Assembly: GCA_937967285.1 (NCBI GenBank)
Contig: CALBSU010000626.1
Location: 1-8,566, forward strand
Direction of reading: 5' to 3'
Length of the DNA stretch: 8,566 nucleotides
From: an uncultured Acidobacteriota bacterium
GTDB lineage: Bacteria; Acidobacteriota; Blastocatellia; RBC074
In this document: positions 1 to 8,566 of the stretch, one piece after another
Layout of the letters: the number at the start of each line of letters is the position of its first letter
Position numbering within the stretch: the first letter of the stretch is position 1
Position numbers and translations under genes: made by a program
Notes under the pieces: model-generated
What the model was told of the DNA's origin: nothing
Databases searched by the model: none
What the model saw: the letters and a program-made list of their open reading frames with translations, nothing else

Positions 1-99
1 CGTTTCGACACCGGATGCCGCCAACTCGTTCAGACAACGCAGATATACCGATAGCCGGTTGGTGGTCAGTTCCGAAATCTTTGATTTGTCACTCTTCAT
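1..99 (-). CDS. rex: Redox-sensing transcriptional repressor Rex, N-terminal fragment
   Basis: Reading leftward from an ATG (complement of 97-99) gives 33 codons that stay open to the window edge. The peptide begins MKSDKSKISELTTNRLSVYL and continues RCLNELAASGVET. This matches the first helix of the winged-helix DNA-binding domain of Rex, whose family start is typically a short Lys-rich leader, then 'IS..T..RLS.Y.R.L..L...G'. Rex represses fermentation and respiration genes when NAD+ is high and lets go when NADH binds its C-terminal Rossmann domain, which lies outside this window. No clear Shine-Dalgarno sequence precedes the ATG. The gene is divergent from ruvA and has a recognisable promoter at 162-190. 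The fragment is short, but the match is specific; the alternative is another small winged-helix regulator. Confidence 0.88.
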   Translation of the reverse strand, partial: MKSDKSKISELTTNRLSVYLRCLNELAASGVET

Positions 100-161
100 G
101 AAAGCGGGCGGTTCGCACTAGCATACTCTGACAGGCTCCGGAGTCCGGAGATCAGTTCTGA

Positions 162-190
162 ACGATATCTCACCACTTATAGCCTGTCAA
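162..190 (-). promoter_or_regulatory. Probable sigma-70 promoter of rex
   Basis: On the minus strand a perfect TTGACA -35 box (complement of 185-190) is followed after exactly 17 nt by TATCGT (complement of 162-167), four of six matches to the -10 consensus. Transcription would start near 155, giving a leader of about 55 nt before the rex ATG. The leader contains a near-palindrome, CTCCGGAGTCCGGAG (137-151), which could be an operator, but no protein can be named for it. Prediction from sequence only. Confidence 0.55.
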
Positions 191-221
191 CTCAATACTT
201 TATAGGCTCCACGGAGCCCGA

Positions 222-250
222 TTGACAGCCCTTCCGCGACTCCGTAAACT
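222..250 (+). promoter_or_regulatory. Probable sigma-70 promoter of the ruvA-ruvB-queA-rimI run
   Basis: A perfect TTGACA -35 box (222-227) is followed after 17 nt by TAAACT (245-250), four of six matches to the -10 consensus. The start point would be near 257, leaving a leader of about 67 nt before the ruvA TTG codon. This -35 box and the rex -35 box form the inverted pair CTGTCAA (184-190) / TTGACAG (222-228), so the two divergent -35 boxes are only about 31 bp apart. A hairpin-like GGCTCC-AC-GGAGCC sits between them at 205-218. Confidence 0.6.
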
Positions 251-323
251 GCTTGCATTCCATTTGTGCTGATTTTAACAATCTCGCTTGTGAAAAGAAA
301 ACCTTTTTCCGGAGAAACCGAAG

Positions 324-926
324 TTGATCGCGCGACTGACGGGCAGGCTGATAAACAAGCAACCGAACAGCATCATTCTCGACGTCAACGGAGTCGGGTA
401 CGAGCTGATGGTGCCGCTTTCGACATTCTATGAACTGGGTGAAGCCGGCAGTGTGGTCAGCCTCAACGTTCACACGCATGTCCGCGAAGACGCGCTGCAG
501 CTCTTCGGTTTCGCGACCGAGCTGGAGAAGCGCCTCTTTCAGCTTCTGATAGGGGTTTCGGGGATCGGGCCGAAGCTGGCGATCACCATCCTTTCGGGGC
601 TCGGGACTGAGGACCTGATCCAGGCCATCCGGCTGGGAGACCTGGCGCGGCTGTCGGGGATTCCGGGAATCGGGCGGAAGACCGCCGAGCGGATGGTGGT
701 CGAGCTGAAGGACAAGGTCTCGACCTTGAGCGGCGAGCAGCCCGGTCCGCCGGCCGGCGTCGCTCTGTCGGGCGTCGGAATGAGAGACGATTGCATATCG
801 GCGCTGGTCAATCTGGGCTACGTGAAATCCGCGGCCGAGAAGGCCGTCGGCTCCGTCGTCAAGGACAATCCCGAGGCCGACTTCACGACCGTCCTTAAAC
901 TCTCGCTCAGACTTATGGCGAAGTAA
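324..926 (+). CDS. ruvA: Holliday junction branch migration protein RuvA
   Basis: RuvA is the tetrameric DNA-binding subunit that holds a four-way junction flat while RuvB rings pump the arms during recombinational repair. The 200-residue product has the usual length and three-domain plan. An OB-fold occupies about 1-64 (start MIARLTGRL, 'VNGVGYEL' at 21-28). The helix-hairpin-helix region has both hairpins visible, [10 protein letters not shown] (77-86) and [10 protein letters not shown] (112-121). A flexible linker (about 133-150) leads to the small RuvB-contacting domain III (about 151-200). The start codon is TTG; it is preceded by GGAG at 311-314 with 9-nt spacing, and it gives the conserved family N-terminus, so the rare start is well supported. 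ruvC is not seen next to it. Transcription probably comes from the promoter at 222-250. Confidence 0.97.
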   Translation: MIARLTGRLINKQPNSIILDVNGVGYELMVPLSTFYELGEAGSVVSLNVHTHVREDALQLFGFATELEKRLFQLLIGVSGIGPKLAITILSGLGTEDLIQAIRLGDLARLSGIPGIGRKTAERMVVELKDKVSTLSGEQPGPPAGVALSGVGMRDDCISALVNLGYVKSAAEKAVGSVVKDNPEADFTTVLKLSLRLMAK

Positions 927-939
927 TGAGGAGCGCTCC

Positions 940-968
940 TGGCAACTATCTCCCCGAATCTATAGAAT
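940..968 (+). promoter_or_regulatory. Possible internal promoter giving a leaderless ruvB transcript
   Basis: TGGCAA (940-945) and TAGAAT (963-968) are spaced 17 nt apart, inside a TATAGAAT stretch (961-968). The ruvB ATG begins 8 nt after the last base of the -10, which is about where transcription would start. The only Shine-Dalgarno-like motif, GGAG at 971-974, lies one base from the ATG, too close for normal use. A leaderless or near-leaderless ruvB mRNA would explain this. The 12-nt palindrome AGGAGCGCTCCT (929-940) lies just upstream. Weak, sequence-only call. Confidence 0.25.
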
Positions 969-975
969 ACGGAGC

Positions 976-1992
976 ATGTCGGAAGAGATCATCGAAACGA
1001 GCGAAGGGCTGATCGAGCTGTCGCTGCGGCCGAAGCTGCTCCGGGAGTACATCGGGCAGAGGAAGGTCAAGGACAATCTCGGCATCTTCATCCGGGCGGC
1101 GATGGCCCGCGGGGAGTCGCTCGACCATGTGCTGCTCAACGGGCCTCCCGGGCTGGGCAAGACGACGCTGGCTGCGATCATCGCCCGCGAGATGGAGACG
1201 AAGCTCAAGGTGACATCCGGGCCGGTGATCGAAAAGCCGGGCGATCTGGCGGCGCTGCTGACCAATCTGGAAGAGGGCGACGTACTCTTCATCGACGAGA
1301 TTCACAGACTGCATCCGGTGGTCGAGGAGATCCTCTATCCGGCGATGGAGGACTTCGAGCTCGATCTGATGATCGGCCAGGGCCCGTCGGCCAGATCGGT
1401 CAAGCTCGAGCTTCCGCGCTTCACGCTGATCGGGGCGACGACACGGCCGGGCATGATCACGGCGCCGCTGCGCGGAAGGTTCGGGATCAATTTTCATCTC
1501 GATTTCTATCCCGTGGCCGACCTGCAGATCATCGTCGAGCGTTCGGCGCAGATACTCCAGGCGACGATCGAAACCGCCGGCGCGCACGCCATCGCGCTGA
1601 GATCGCGCGGAACGCCCCGCATCGCCAACCGGCTGCTCAGGCGCGTCCGGGATTACGCGGAGGTCGAACACGACGGAACCATCACCAGCCACGTCGCCAC
1701 CGACGCGCTCAACCGGATGGAGGTCGATCGATTCGGCCTCGACGAGGTCGATCGAAGGCTGCTGACGACGATCATCGAAAAGTTCAACGGCGGCCCGGTC
1801 GGCGTGGGAACCATCTCCGCCGCCATCCACGAGGATAAGGAAGCCATCGAAGAGATCTATGAACCCTACCTCATTCAGATCGGATTCCTCAACCGCACTC
1901 CGCGGGGCCGCGTCGTGACTGAGGCCGCATACCGCCATTTCGGGCTGGAAAGCCTGCATCCCTCCCAGAACGACCTTTTCAATAACGGGTAA
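976..1992 (+). CDS. ruvB: Holliday junction ATP-dependent helicase RuvB
   Basis: RuvB is the AAA+ hexameric motor that, with RuvA, drives branch migration of Holliday junctions. The 338 residues match the family length and cover every expected element. These are Walker A GPPGLGKT (56-63), Walker B LFIDE (104-108) and sensor 1 in GATTRPG (153-159). The arginine finger is most likely R168 in APLRGRFG, and the sensor 2 arginine is R215 in RGTPRIANR. The C-terminal winged helix (about 254-325) has the conserved [17 protein letters not shown] run. Nothing looks missing or broken. The ATG start fits the N-terminus, although its Shine-Dalgarno-like GGAG is only one base away. The stop overlaps the queA start as TAATG, which points to translational coupling. 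Confidence 0.99.
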   Translation: MSEEIIETSEGLIELSLRPKLLREYIGQRKVKDNLGIFIRAAMARGESLDHVLLNGPPGLGKTTLAAIIAREMETKLKVTSGPVIEKPGDLAALLTNLEEGDVLFIDEIHRLHPVVEEILYPAMEDFELDLMIGQGPSARSVKLELPRFTLIGATTRPGMITAPLRGRFGINFHLDFYPVADLQIIVERSAQILQATIETAGAHAIALRSRGTPRIANRLLRRVRDYAEVEHDGTITSHVATDALNRMEVDRFGLDEVDRRLLTTIIEKFNGGPVGVGTISAAIHEDKEAIEEIYEPYLIQIGFLNRTPRGRVVTEAAYRHFGLESLHPSQNDLFNNG

Positions 1993-3101
1993 TGCTGATC
2001 TCCGACTTCGACTACGAACTGCCACCGGAACTGATCGCGCAGGAACCGCGGGACCAGAGGGACTCATCCCGTATGCTTCTGCTCAACCGTTCAACCGGAC
2101 GGTACTGTGACGATCTTTTCGCCAATCTTCCCGACCTGCTTGAAGCCGGTGACTGCATTGTTCTCAATAACACGCGCGTCTTTCCTGCCAGGCTGACCGG
2201 CCGCCGAGTCAGGCAGGGCGAAACAGTCGCCCGCGGTGCAGCGGTCGAGGCGCTGCTGGTCCGGCCGCTCAGCGAACCCGCGACCGATCCGAACGGAACC
2301 GTCGTCGAATGGGAGGCGCTGGCGAAGCCGGGACGATCCCTTCAGCCGGGGGCTGAGATATTTTTCGGCAATGACGAAGATCCGCCTCTCCGCGCCGTCG
2401 TCACGGGAATCCTGGACGAGGGCCGTCGCAGCCTGAGATTCACCTGCCGGGGCGATTTCAATGCCGTCGTCGACTCGGTCGGCCAGCCGCCGCTGCCTCC
2501 ATACATCAAACGCACCGGCGCCGAAGGATCGAGGCTCGATGCGCCGCGATACCAGACCGTCTATGCCAGCCGTCGCGGCGCCATCGCCGCGCCGACCGCC
2601 GGACTGCATTTCACTCCCCGGATCCTCGAACGGCTCAAAACGAACGGAATCGAAACCGTCGAGATCACTCACCACGTCGGCTACGCCACATTTCAGCCCG
2701 TCCGAGTCGATGTCGTCGAAGAGCACCGGATCGCGTCGGAATCCTATCTCATCGAGCAGGAAGCCGCCCGCCGCATCAATGCTGCCCGCGCCGCCGGCGG
2801 CCGCATCATCGCCATCGGCACCACCTGCGTCCGCGCTCTCGAAAGCGCAGCCAACCCAGACCGGACGATCCGCGCGGAACAAAATTCCACTCAACTTTTC
2901 ATCTATCCGGGCTATAATTTCCGCGCAATCGACGGTCTGCTGACCAATTTTCATCTGCCGAAATCGTCGCTGCTCATGCTCGTTTCGGCTTTCGCGGACA
3001 GGGACCGGATTCTCGATGCCTACAGGCACGCCGTCAGCGAAAAATACAGGTTCTTCAGCTACGGCGACTGCATGCTGATCTGTGACCGGGTATGCAAGTA
3101 G
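1992..3101 (+). CDS. queA: S-adenosylmethionine:tRNA ribosyltransferase-isomerase QueA
   Basis: QueA transfers and rearranges the ribosyl part of S-adenosylmethionine onto the preQ1 base at the wobble position of tRNAs for Tyr, His, Asn and Asp, giving epoxyqueuosine; it acts in the cytosol. The 369-residue product has the full set of family blocks. These are an N-terminal [12 protein letters not shown] (8-19), [10 protein letters not shown] (59-68), GQPPLPPYI (164-172), [19 protein letters not shown] (187-208), [12 protein letters not shown] (226-237), HRIASE (245-250), [10 protein letters not shown] (276-285) and [20 protein letters not shown] (316-335). It is slightly longer than many homologues, with a loose segment around 70-105. 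It has no obvious Shine-Dalgarno sequence and shares one base with the ruvB stop codon (TAATG), so it is probably translated by re-initiation. Confidence 0.98.
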   Translation: MLISDFDYELPPELIAQEPRDQRDSSRMLLLNRSTGRYCDDLFANLPDLLEAGDCIVLNNTRVFPARLTGRRVRQGETVARGAAVEALLVRPLSEPATDPNGTVVEWEALAKPGRSLQPGAEIFFGNDEDPPLRAVVTGILDEGRRSLRFTCRGDFNAVVDSVGQPPLPPYIKRTGAEGSRLDAPRYQTVYASRRGAIAAPTAGLHFTPRILERLKTNGIETVEITHHVGYATFQPVRVDVVEEHRIASESYLIEQEAARRINAARAAGGRIIAIGTTCVRALESAANPDRTIRAEQNSTQLFIYPGYNFRAIDGLLTNFHLPKSSLLMLVSAFADRDRILDAYRHAVSEKYRFFSYGDCMLICDRVCK

Positions 3102-3574
3102 TCAGAACCAGACAATCACGACTCTTCAGAGGATCCCTGCTCCCGCTTTCACTGGCGGACCTCAACGAACTTTGGCAGCTCGACCTCCGCTGCTTCGTCG
3201 ACGGCGAAGCCTACGAACGCGAAACCTTCCGCTACCTGCTCTCCAATCCTAATACCGTCTCGCGCCAGATCCGATCCGCTCACAACGAGATGGTCGCTTT
3301 CGCCATCGCCATCGTCGAACCCGACGGCATCGGACATATCACCACCGTCGGCGTCGCCCCCGAACACCGCCGCAGAGGTCTTGCACGCCTTCTCCTCCTC
3401 GAACTCGAACGCTCCCTCGCCGCCAGAAACGTCTCCACCATCAGACTTGAAGTCCGCGTCGATAACTCATCCGCCCAGAACCTCTACCATACCCTCGGCT
3501 ACTCCATCGTCCAGAGAATGGGTAAATATTACTCCTCCGGCCAGGATGGCTACTTAATGGTTAAATCGCTTTAA
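3092..3574 (+). CDS. rimI: RimI-like GNAT N-acetyltransferase
   Basis: This is a single-domain GNAT enzyme of 160 residues that uses acetyl-CoA to acetylate an amine. The family member RimI acetylates the N-terminus of ribosomal protein S18. Motif A is [13 protein letters not shown] (86-98), with the R-x-x-G-x-A pyrophosphate-binding signature at R93-A98. Motif B is [19 protein letters not shown] (119-137), which holds a tyrosine (Y132) at the place of the usual proton donor. The tail [17 protein letters not shown] resembles the 'YY..G.DA..M' ending of RimI. The first 15 or so residues lie before the fold and may be dispensable. The ATG lies inside the last codons of queA, with a 10-bp overlap in another frame, so coupling is likely. 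The GNAT call is firm; the RimI name is probable, since other small GNATs look similar. Confidence 0.82.
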   Translation: MQVVRTRQSRLFRGSLLPLSLADLNELWQLDLRCFVDGEAYERETFRYLLSNPNTVSRQIRSAHNEMVAFAIAIVEPDGIGHITTVGVAPEHRRRGLARLLLLELERSLAARNVSTIRLEVRVDNSSAQNLYHTLGYSIVQRMGKYYSSGQDGYLMVKSL

Positions 3575-3946
3575 TCCCGCTCTCGACACCCTAATCTAAT
3601 AAATACATCACCTTAACACCCTGCAACAGCTGAAAATAAGTTAAAACTAACCCAAAATCCTTTTAATGCGTGAAATGGCGGGGATAAGGGGGTAAAAAAC
3701 GGCTTTTTTCTAAAGGACTGGTTTGACACAAGAAAGCTAATCTGTTATAAAAACGACACTTAGCAGCATCAAGCGTCTTTGTAAATGAAGTTATGAAGCG
3801 GGCAAAATTTTCATAATCCGGTGAAGAGCCGAAGGCAATAAATAAGCTATATAATAGTTAGAGACAAAAAGCAGAGATGAGATGGGCGAAGAAAGCCCTT
3901 GAAGAGCCCTATCAAAAATTCAGAAATAAAGACGAAGGAAGACGCC
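3575..3946 (+). other. AT-rich intergenic region of about 370 bp with the promoter and long leader of the TPR gene
   Basis: This gap is clearly richer in A and T than the flanking genes and holds no convincing small reading frame. I see no strong GC stem plus T-run to end the ruv-rimI transcript; AAAAAACGGCTTTTTT (near 3700) is only an A/T pairing. The solid signal is the promoter at 3723-3751. A second perfect TATAAT at 3850-3855 has no matching -35 box. Transcription from the first would leave a leader of about 190 nt. That leader contains only small stems, such as GGGC/GCCC at 3884-3898, and I recognise no known riboswitch. Confidence 0.5.
3723..3751 (+). promoter_or_regulatory. Strong sigma-70 promoter with extended -10
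   Basis: A perfect TTGACA (3723-3728) is followed after 17 nt by TATAAA (3746-3751, five of six consensus bases). TGT at 3743-3745 completes a TGn extended -10 motif. This is the best promoter in the window. It points at the histone-like/TPR gene whose likely ATG lies about 190 nt downstream of the predicted start point, so that gene may be strongly transcribed with a long untranslated leader. Confidence 0.72.
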
Positions 3947-6868
<2,922 letters not shown>

Positions 6869-6869
6869 T

Positions 6870-6875
6870 TATACA
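6870..6875 (+). promoter_or_regulatory. Possible -10 box for the radical SAM gene
   Basis: TATACA (6870-6875, within TATACAAT) immediately follows array C and is the only -10-like motif before the radical SAM gene. The bases 17 nt upstream (CTTTCT) are repeat units and match a -35 box poorly. Start would be near 6882, which leaves a very short leader for the GTG at 6892 and a more normal one for the ATG at 6940. Confidence 0.25.
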
Positions 6876-6891
6876 ATATGAGCAAATTCCG

Positions 6892-7962
6892 GTGCAGGCA
6901 AATACGAAGCGGGCAGAAAGGGATTATCGGTATTCCGGTATGCACTACGTCAAGAATCCGCCCAATCCATGGCTGACCAATCATCACGAATGGATCGGGG
7001 AGCCACCGGAGGCCCGGCTCGAGATCTTCGAGGAGACAGCGACCAGATCGATCATCACCAGAAACAACAGTCCCGATATCCCGTTCGATTATTCGGTCAA
7101 CTGTTACCGCGGATGCACGCATGGCTGCACCTACTGCTTTTCCCGCCCGACCCACGAATATCTCGGGTTCGGAGCAGGAACCGATTTCGAGCGCAAGATC
7201 GTGGCAAAAGTCCGCGCGCCGGAGCTGCTCCGCGAGGAGTTCATGCGCAAAGGCTGGAAGGGCGACGTGCTCTGCTTTTCGTTCACGTCGGACCCGTATA
7301 TTCCGCTCGAGGCGAATTACGAGCTGACGCGGAAATGCCTTGAAGTTTGTCTTGAGTTCCGCAATCCGGTCAGCCTGATCACGAAGTCGGCGCTCATTCG
7401 CCGGGACCTGGATCTGATCGTTGCGCTCAACGAAGTGACCGAGGTGAGCCTGATCTTCACGATCCCTTTCCTCGATCACGACGTCAATCGTGCGATCGAA
7501 CCATTCGCGCCATTCCCAGAGGCCCGGTTCAAGGCGCTCAAGGAATTCTCGGACGCCGGGATCCGAACGGGCCTCTCGATTGCGCCCGTCATCCCGGGAC
7601 TCAACGAACACGAGATCCCGAAACTTCTTGAGATGGGGCGCGATGCCGGCGTTCAGTTCGCCTTCATCAACCTGCTCAGATTGCCCGGGAGCGTCGAACC
7701 GTATTTCATCGAACGGATCCGCGAGAAGCTGCCGCTCAGATCGCAGCGGATCATCAATCGAATCCTCGAGGTCAAGGGAGGCGTCCTCAACAAGAGCGAT
7801 TTCTTCGAGAGGATGAAGGGCGACGGACCGTACTGGGACATGATCGTGCAGAGCTTCAAACTTCACGCCCGGCGACTCGGGCTCAATCAGGAGCGCGACC
7901 ATCAGACAGTCAGGCGCAATACCTTCCGCCGTCCGACCGCGCAGGGGAGCCTGTTCGACTGA
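6892..7962 (+). CDS. PA0069/Rv2578c-family radical SAM protein (spore photoproduct lyase-like)
   Basis: This radical SAM enzyme binds a 4Fe-4S cluster and S-adenosylmethionine to start radical chemistry; the substrate of this subfamily is not known to me. The cluster motif C-x3-C-x2-C is C75, C79 and C82 within [12 protein letters not shown] (71-82), followed by the hallmark [19 protein letters not shown] (84-102). Further family blocks are [12 protein letters not shown] (129-140), [12 protein letters not shown] (161-172) and [12 protein letters not shown] (231-242). Homologues as I recall read NPYRGC before the cluster; here an extra cysteine (C71) replaces that proline. With 356 residues it has about the usual length. 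The GTG at 6892 lacks a ribosome site; ATG at 6940 ([11 protein letters not shown]) is a real alternative start, 16 codons later. It is divergent from the amidase, and a role in DNA repair by analogy with SplB is only a guess. Confidence 0.9.
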   Translation: MQANTKRAERDYRYSGMHYVKNPPNPWLTNHHEWIGEPPEARLEIFEETATRSIITRNNSPDIPFDYSVNCYRGCTHGCTYCFSRPTHEYLGFGAGTDFERKIVAKVRAPELLREEFMRKGWKGDVLCFSFTSDPYIPLEANYELTRKCLEVCLEFRNPVSLITKSALIRRDLDLIVALNEVTEVSLIFTIPFLDHDVNRAIEPFAPFPEARFKALKEFSDAGIRTGLSIAPVIPGLNEHEIPKLLEMGRDAGVQFAFINLLRLPGSVEPYFIERIREKLPLRSQRIINRILEVKGGVLNKSDFFERMKGDGPYWDMIVQSFKLHARRLGLNQERDHQTVRRNTFRRPTAQGSLFD

Positions 7963-7970
7963 GCGTTATA

Positions 7971-8030
7971 GAGTGCGGAGCCCGCGGGCTCCGCTTTCGT
8001 ACAAAAGCGGAGCCCACGGGCTCCGCACTC
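7971..8030. repeat. Double-palindrome, REP-like inverted repeat
   Basis: Left arm 7971-8000 and right arm 8001-8030 are reverse complements at 28 of 30 positions with no spacer. Each arm contains a 20-bp palindrome, GCGGAGCCCGCGGGCTCCGC (7975-7994, perfect) and a copy at 8007-8026 with one changed centre base. The element can fold either as one long hairpin or as two short ones. It fills nearly all of the 76 bp between the radical SAM stop and the sulfatase start. There is an A-run, not a T-run, after it, so it is not a standard rightward terminator; on the minus strand the T-run precedes the stem. It resembles scattered palindromic repeats (REP/BIME type). Confidence 0.9.
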
Positions 8031-8038
8031 CGAAAAAA

Positions 8039-8566
8039 ATGTTCAAACGAATTCTGCCTTTGGTTTGTCTTCTCGCGATGGTTCCGCCGATCAACGTCGA
8101 ATCGGAGTCGCGCCCGAATTTCATCATCCTGCTGGCCGACGATCTCGGCTACGGCGATCTGAGCGGATTCGGCCATCCGACGATCAGGACTCCGAATCTG
8201 GATCGTCTTGCGAATCAGGGATTGAAACTGACGAGCTGCTATGCCGGAGCGCCGGTCTGTTCGCCGTCTCGCGCCGCGCTGATGACCGGCCGCGTTCCGC
8301 AGCGGGAAGGCATAGCGGAATGGATCCCCGACAACTCGGCCGTGCACCTCCGCCGCGGAAGCCCGACGATCGCTTCCCTGCTCCGTAGTGATGGTTATGC
8401 GACAGCCATGTTCGGCAAGTGGCATCTCAGCGGCAAACTGGACGGGTCGCAGCCGACTCCGGGCGATCACGGCTTCGATTACTGGTTCGCGACTCAGAAC
8501 AATGCGCTGCCGACACACGAAAACCCTGTCAATTTCGTCCGCAACGGACAAGCCGTCGGACCGTTG
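8039..8566 (+). CDS. Secreted type I (formylglycine) sulfatase, N-terminal part
   Basis: From ATG at 8039 the frame is open for 176 codons to the window edge, so the C-terminal part is outside. Residues 1 to about 22 (MFKRILPLVCLLAMVPPINV) form a short export signal. The mature part opens with RPNFIILLADDLGYGD (25-40), where D34 and D35 are the expected calcium ligands. The CSPSR box (74-78) follows: C74 would be converted to formylglycine by an anaerobic or copper-dependent maturase, and R78 stabilises it. GKWHL (126-130) supplies the conserved Lys and His of the active site. These enzymes remove sulfate esters from polysaccharides or other substrates outside the cytoplasm; the specific substrate cannot be told from this part. 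No Shine-Dalgarno sequence is visible: an A-run and the palindromic repeat directly precede the ATG. Confidence 0.93.
   Translation, partial: MFKRILPLVCLLAMVPPINVESESRPNFIILLADDLGYGDLSGFGHPTIRTPNLDRLANQGLKLTSCYAGAPVCSPSRAALMTGRVPQREGIAEWIPDNSAVHLRRGSPTIASLLRSDGYATAMFGKWHLSGKLDGSQPTPGDHGFDYWFATQNNALPTHENPVNFVRNGQAVGPL

Noticed and set aside
288..296. Rex operator before ruvA
   Set aside because: Only one half (TTGTGAAAA) is present; the inverted partner TTCACAA is missing.
100..323. LexA/SOS box before ruvA
   Set aside because: The GTTC-T-GAAC palindrome (154-162) does not have the spacing of LexA boxes I know, and CTGT...ACAG (184-228) is far too widely spaced and is explained by the two -35 boxes.
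946..2067. A 373-codon open frame on the minus strand opposite ruvB
   Set aside because: It is fully antisense to a complete, motif-perfect RuvB, is very rich in Arg, Asp and Pro with no family feature, and is explained by GC-rich codon structure.
2091..3029. A 312-codon open frame opposite queA
   Set aside because: Shadow of queA: no motifs and low-complexity Gly/Asp/Arg content.
3690..3712. Terminator after rimI at AAAAAACGGCTTTTTT
   Set aside because: The stem would be A/T pairs only around a 4-nt loop, without a GC-rich stem, so it is not a convincing intrinsic terminator.
8065..8388. A 107-codon plus-strand frame at the right end
   Set aside because: It is out of frame with the sulfatase, which runs from 8039 to the edge with all catalytic motifs intact.

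Overview
The window looks like a chromosomal segment of an Acidobacteriota member. Coding DNA is fairly GC-rich. The clearest lineage clue is the C-terminal third of the minus-strand peptidoglycan-recognition protein, which resembles the TIGR03437 'Solibacter' C-terminal domain, a domain mostly known from this phylum. This placement is from remembered family features, not from a search.

Layout. Positions 1-99 (minus) hold the N-terminus of the redox repressor Rex, cut by the window edge. A compact divergent promoter region (100-323) drives rex leftward and a ruvA-ruvB-queA-rimI run rightward (324-3574). ruvB, queA and rimI are tightly packed, with queA and rimI overlapping the gene before them. 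RuvA and RuvB form the Holliday-junction branch-migration motor, QueA makes the queuosine precursor in tRNA, and RimI-like is a GNAT acetyltransferase; only RuvA and RuvB work together directly.

An AT-rich gap of about 370 bp follows, with a near-consensus extended -10 promoter. It drives a protein made of a lysine/alanine/proline-rich, histone H1-like tail joined to a TPR domain. Convergent to it is a secreted zinc-amidase/PGRP protein (5021-6832, minus). Divergent from that is a PA0069/Rv2578c-type radical SAM protein related to spore photoproduct lyases (6892-7962, plus). The window ends in the N-terminal 176 residues of a secreted formylglycine-type sulfatase that runs off the right edge.

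The least ordinary part is the repeat DNA between these accessory genes. Three arrays of one heptamer (AGAAAGT / ACTTTCT) sit at 4898-4946, about 5001-5043 and 6834-6868. They bracket the PGRP gene as direct repeats, form an inverted pair between two convergent genes, supply the stop codons of both those genes, and fill most of the short PGRP/radical-SAM divergent intergenic region. A different element, a 60-bp near-perfect inverted repeat whose arms are themselves palindromes, fills the gap before the sulfatase. I saw no RNA gene, CRISPR array, transposase or phage gene. I do not see a complete new defence or biosynthetic system; the strongest novelty candidates are the heptamer arrays and the histone-like/TPR fusion.
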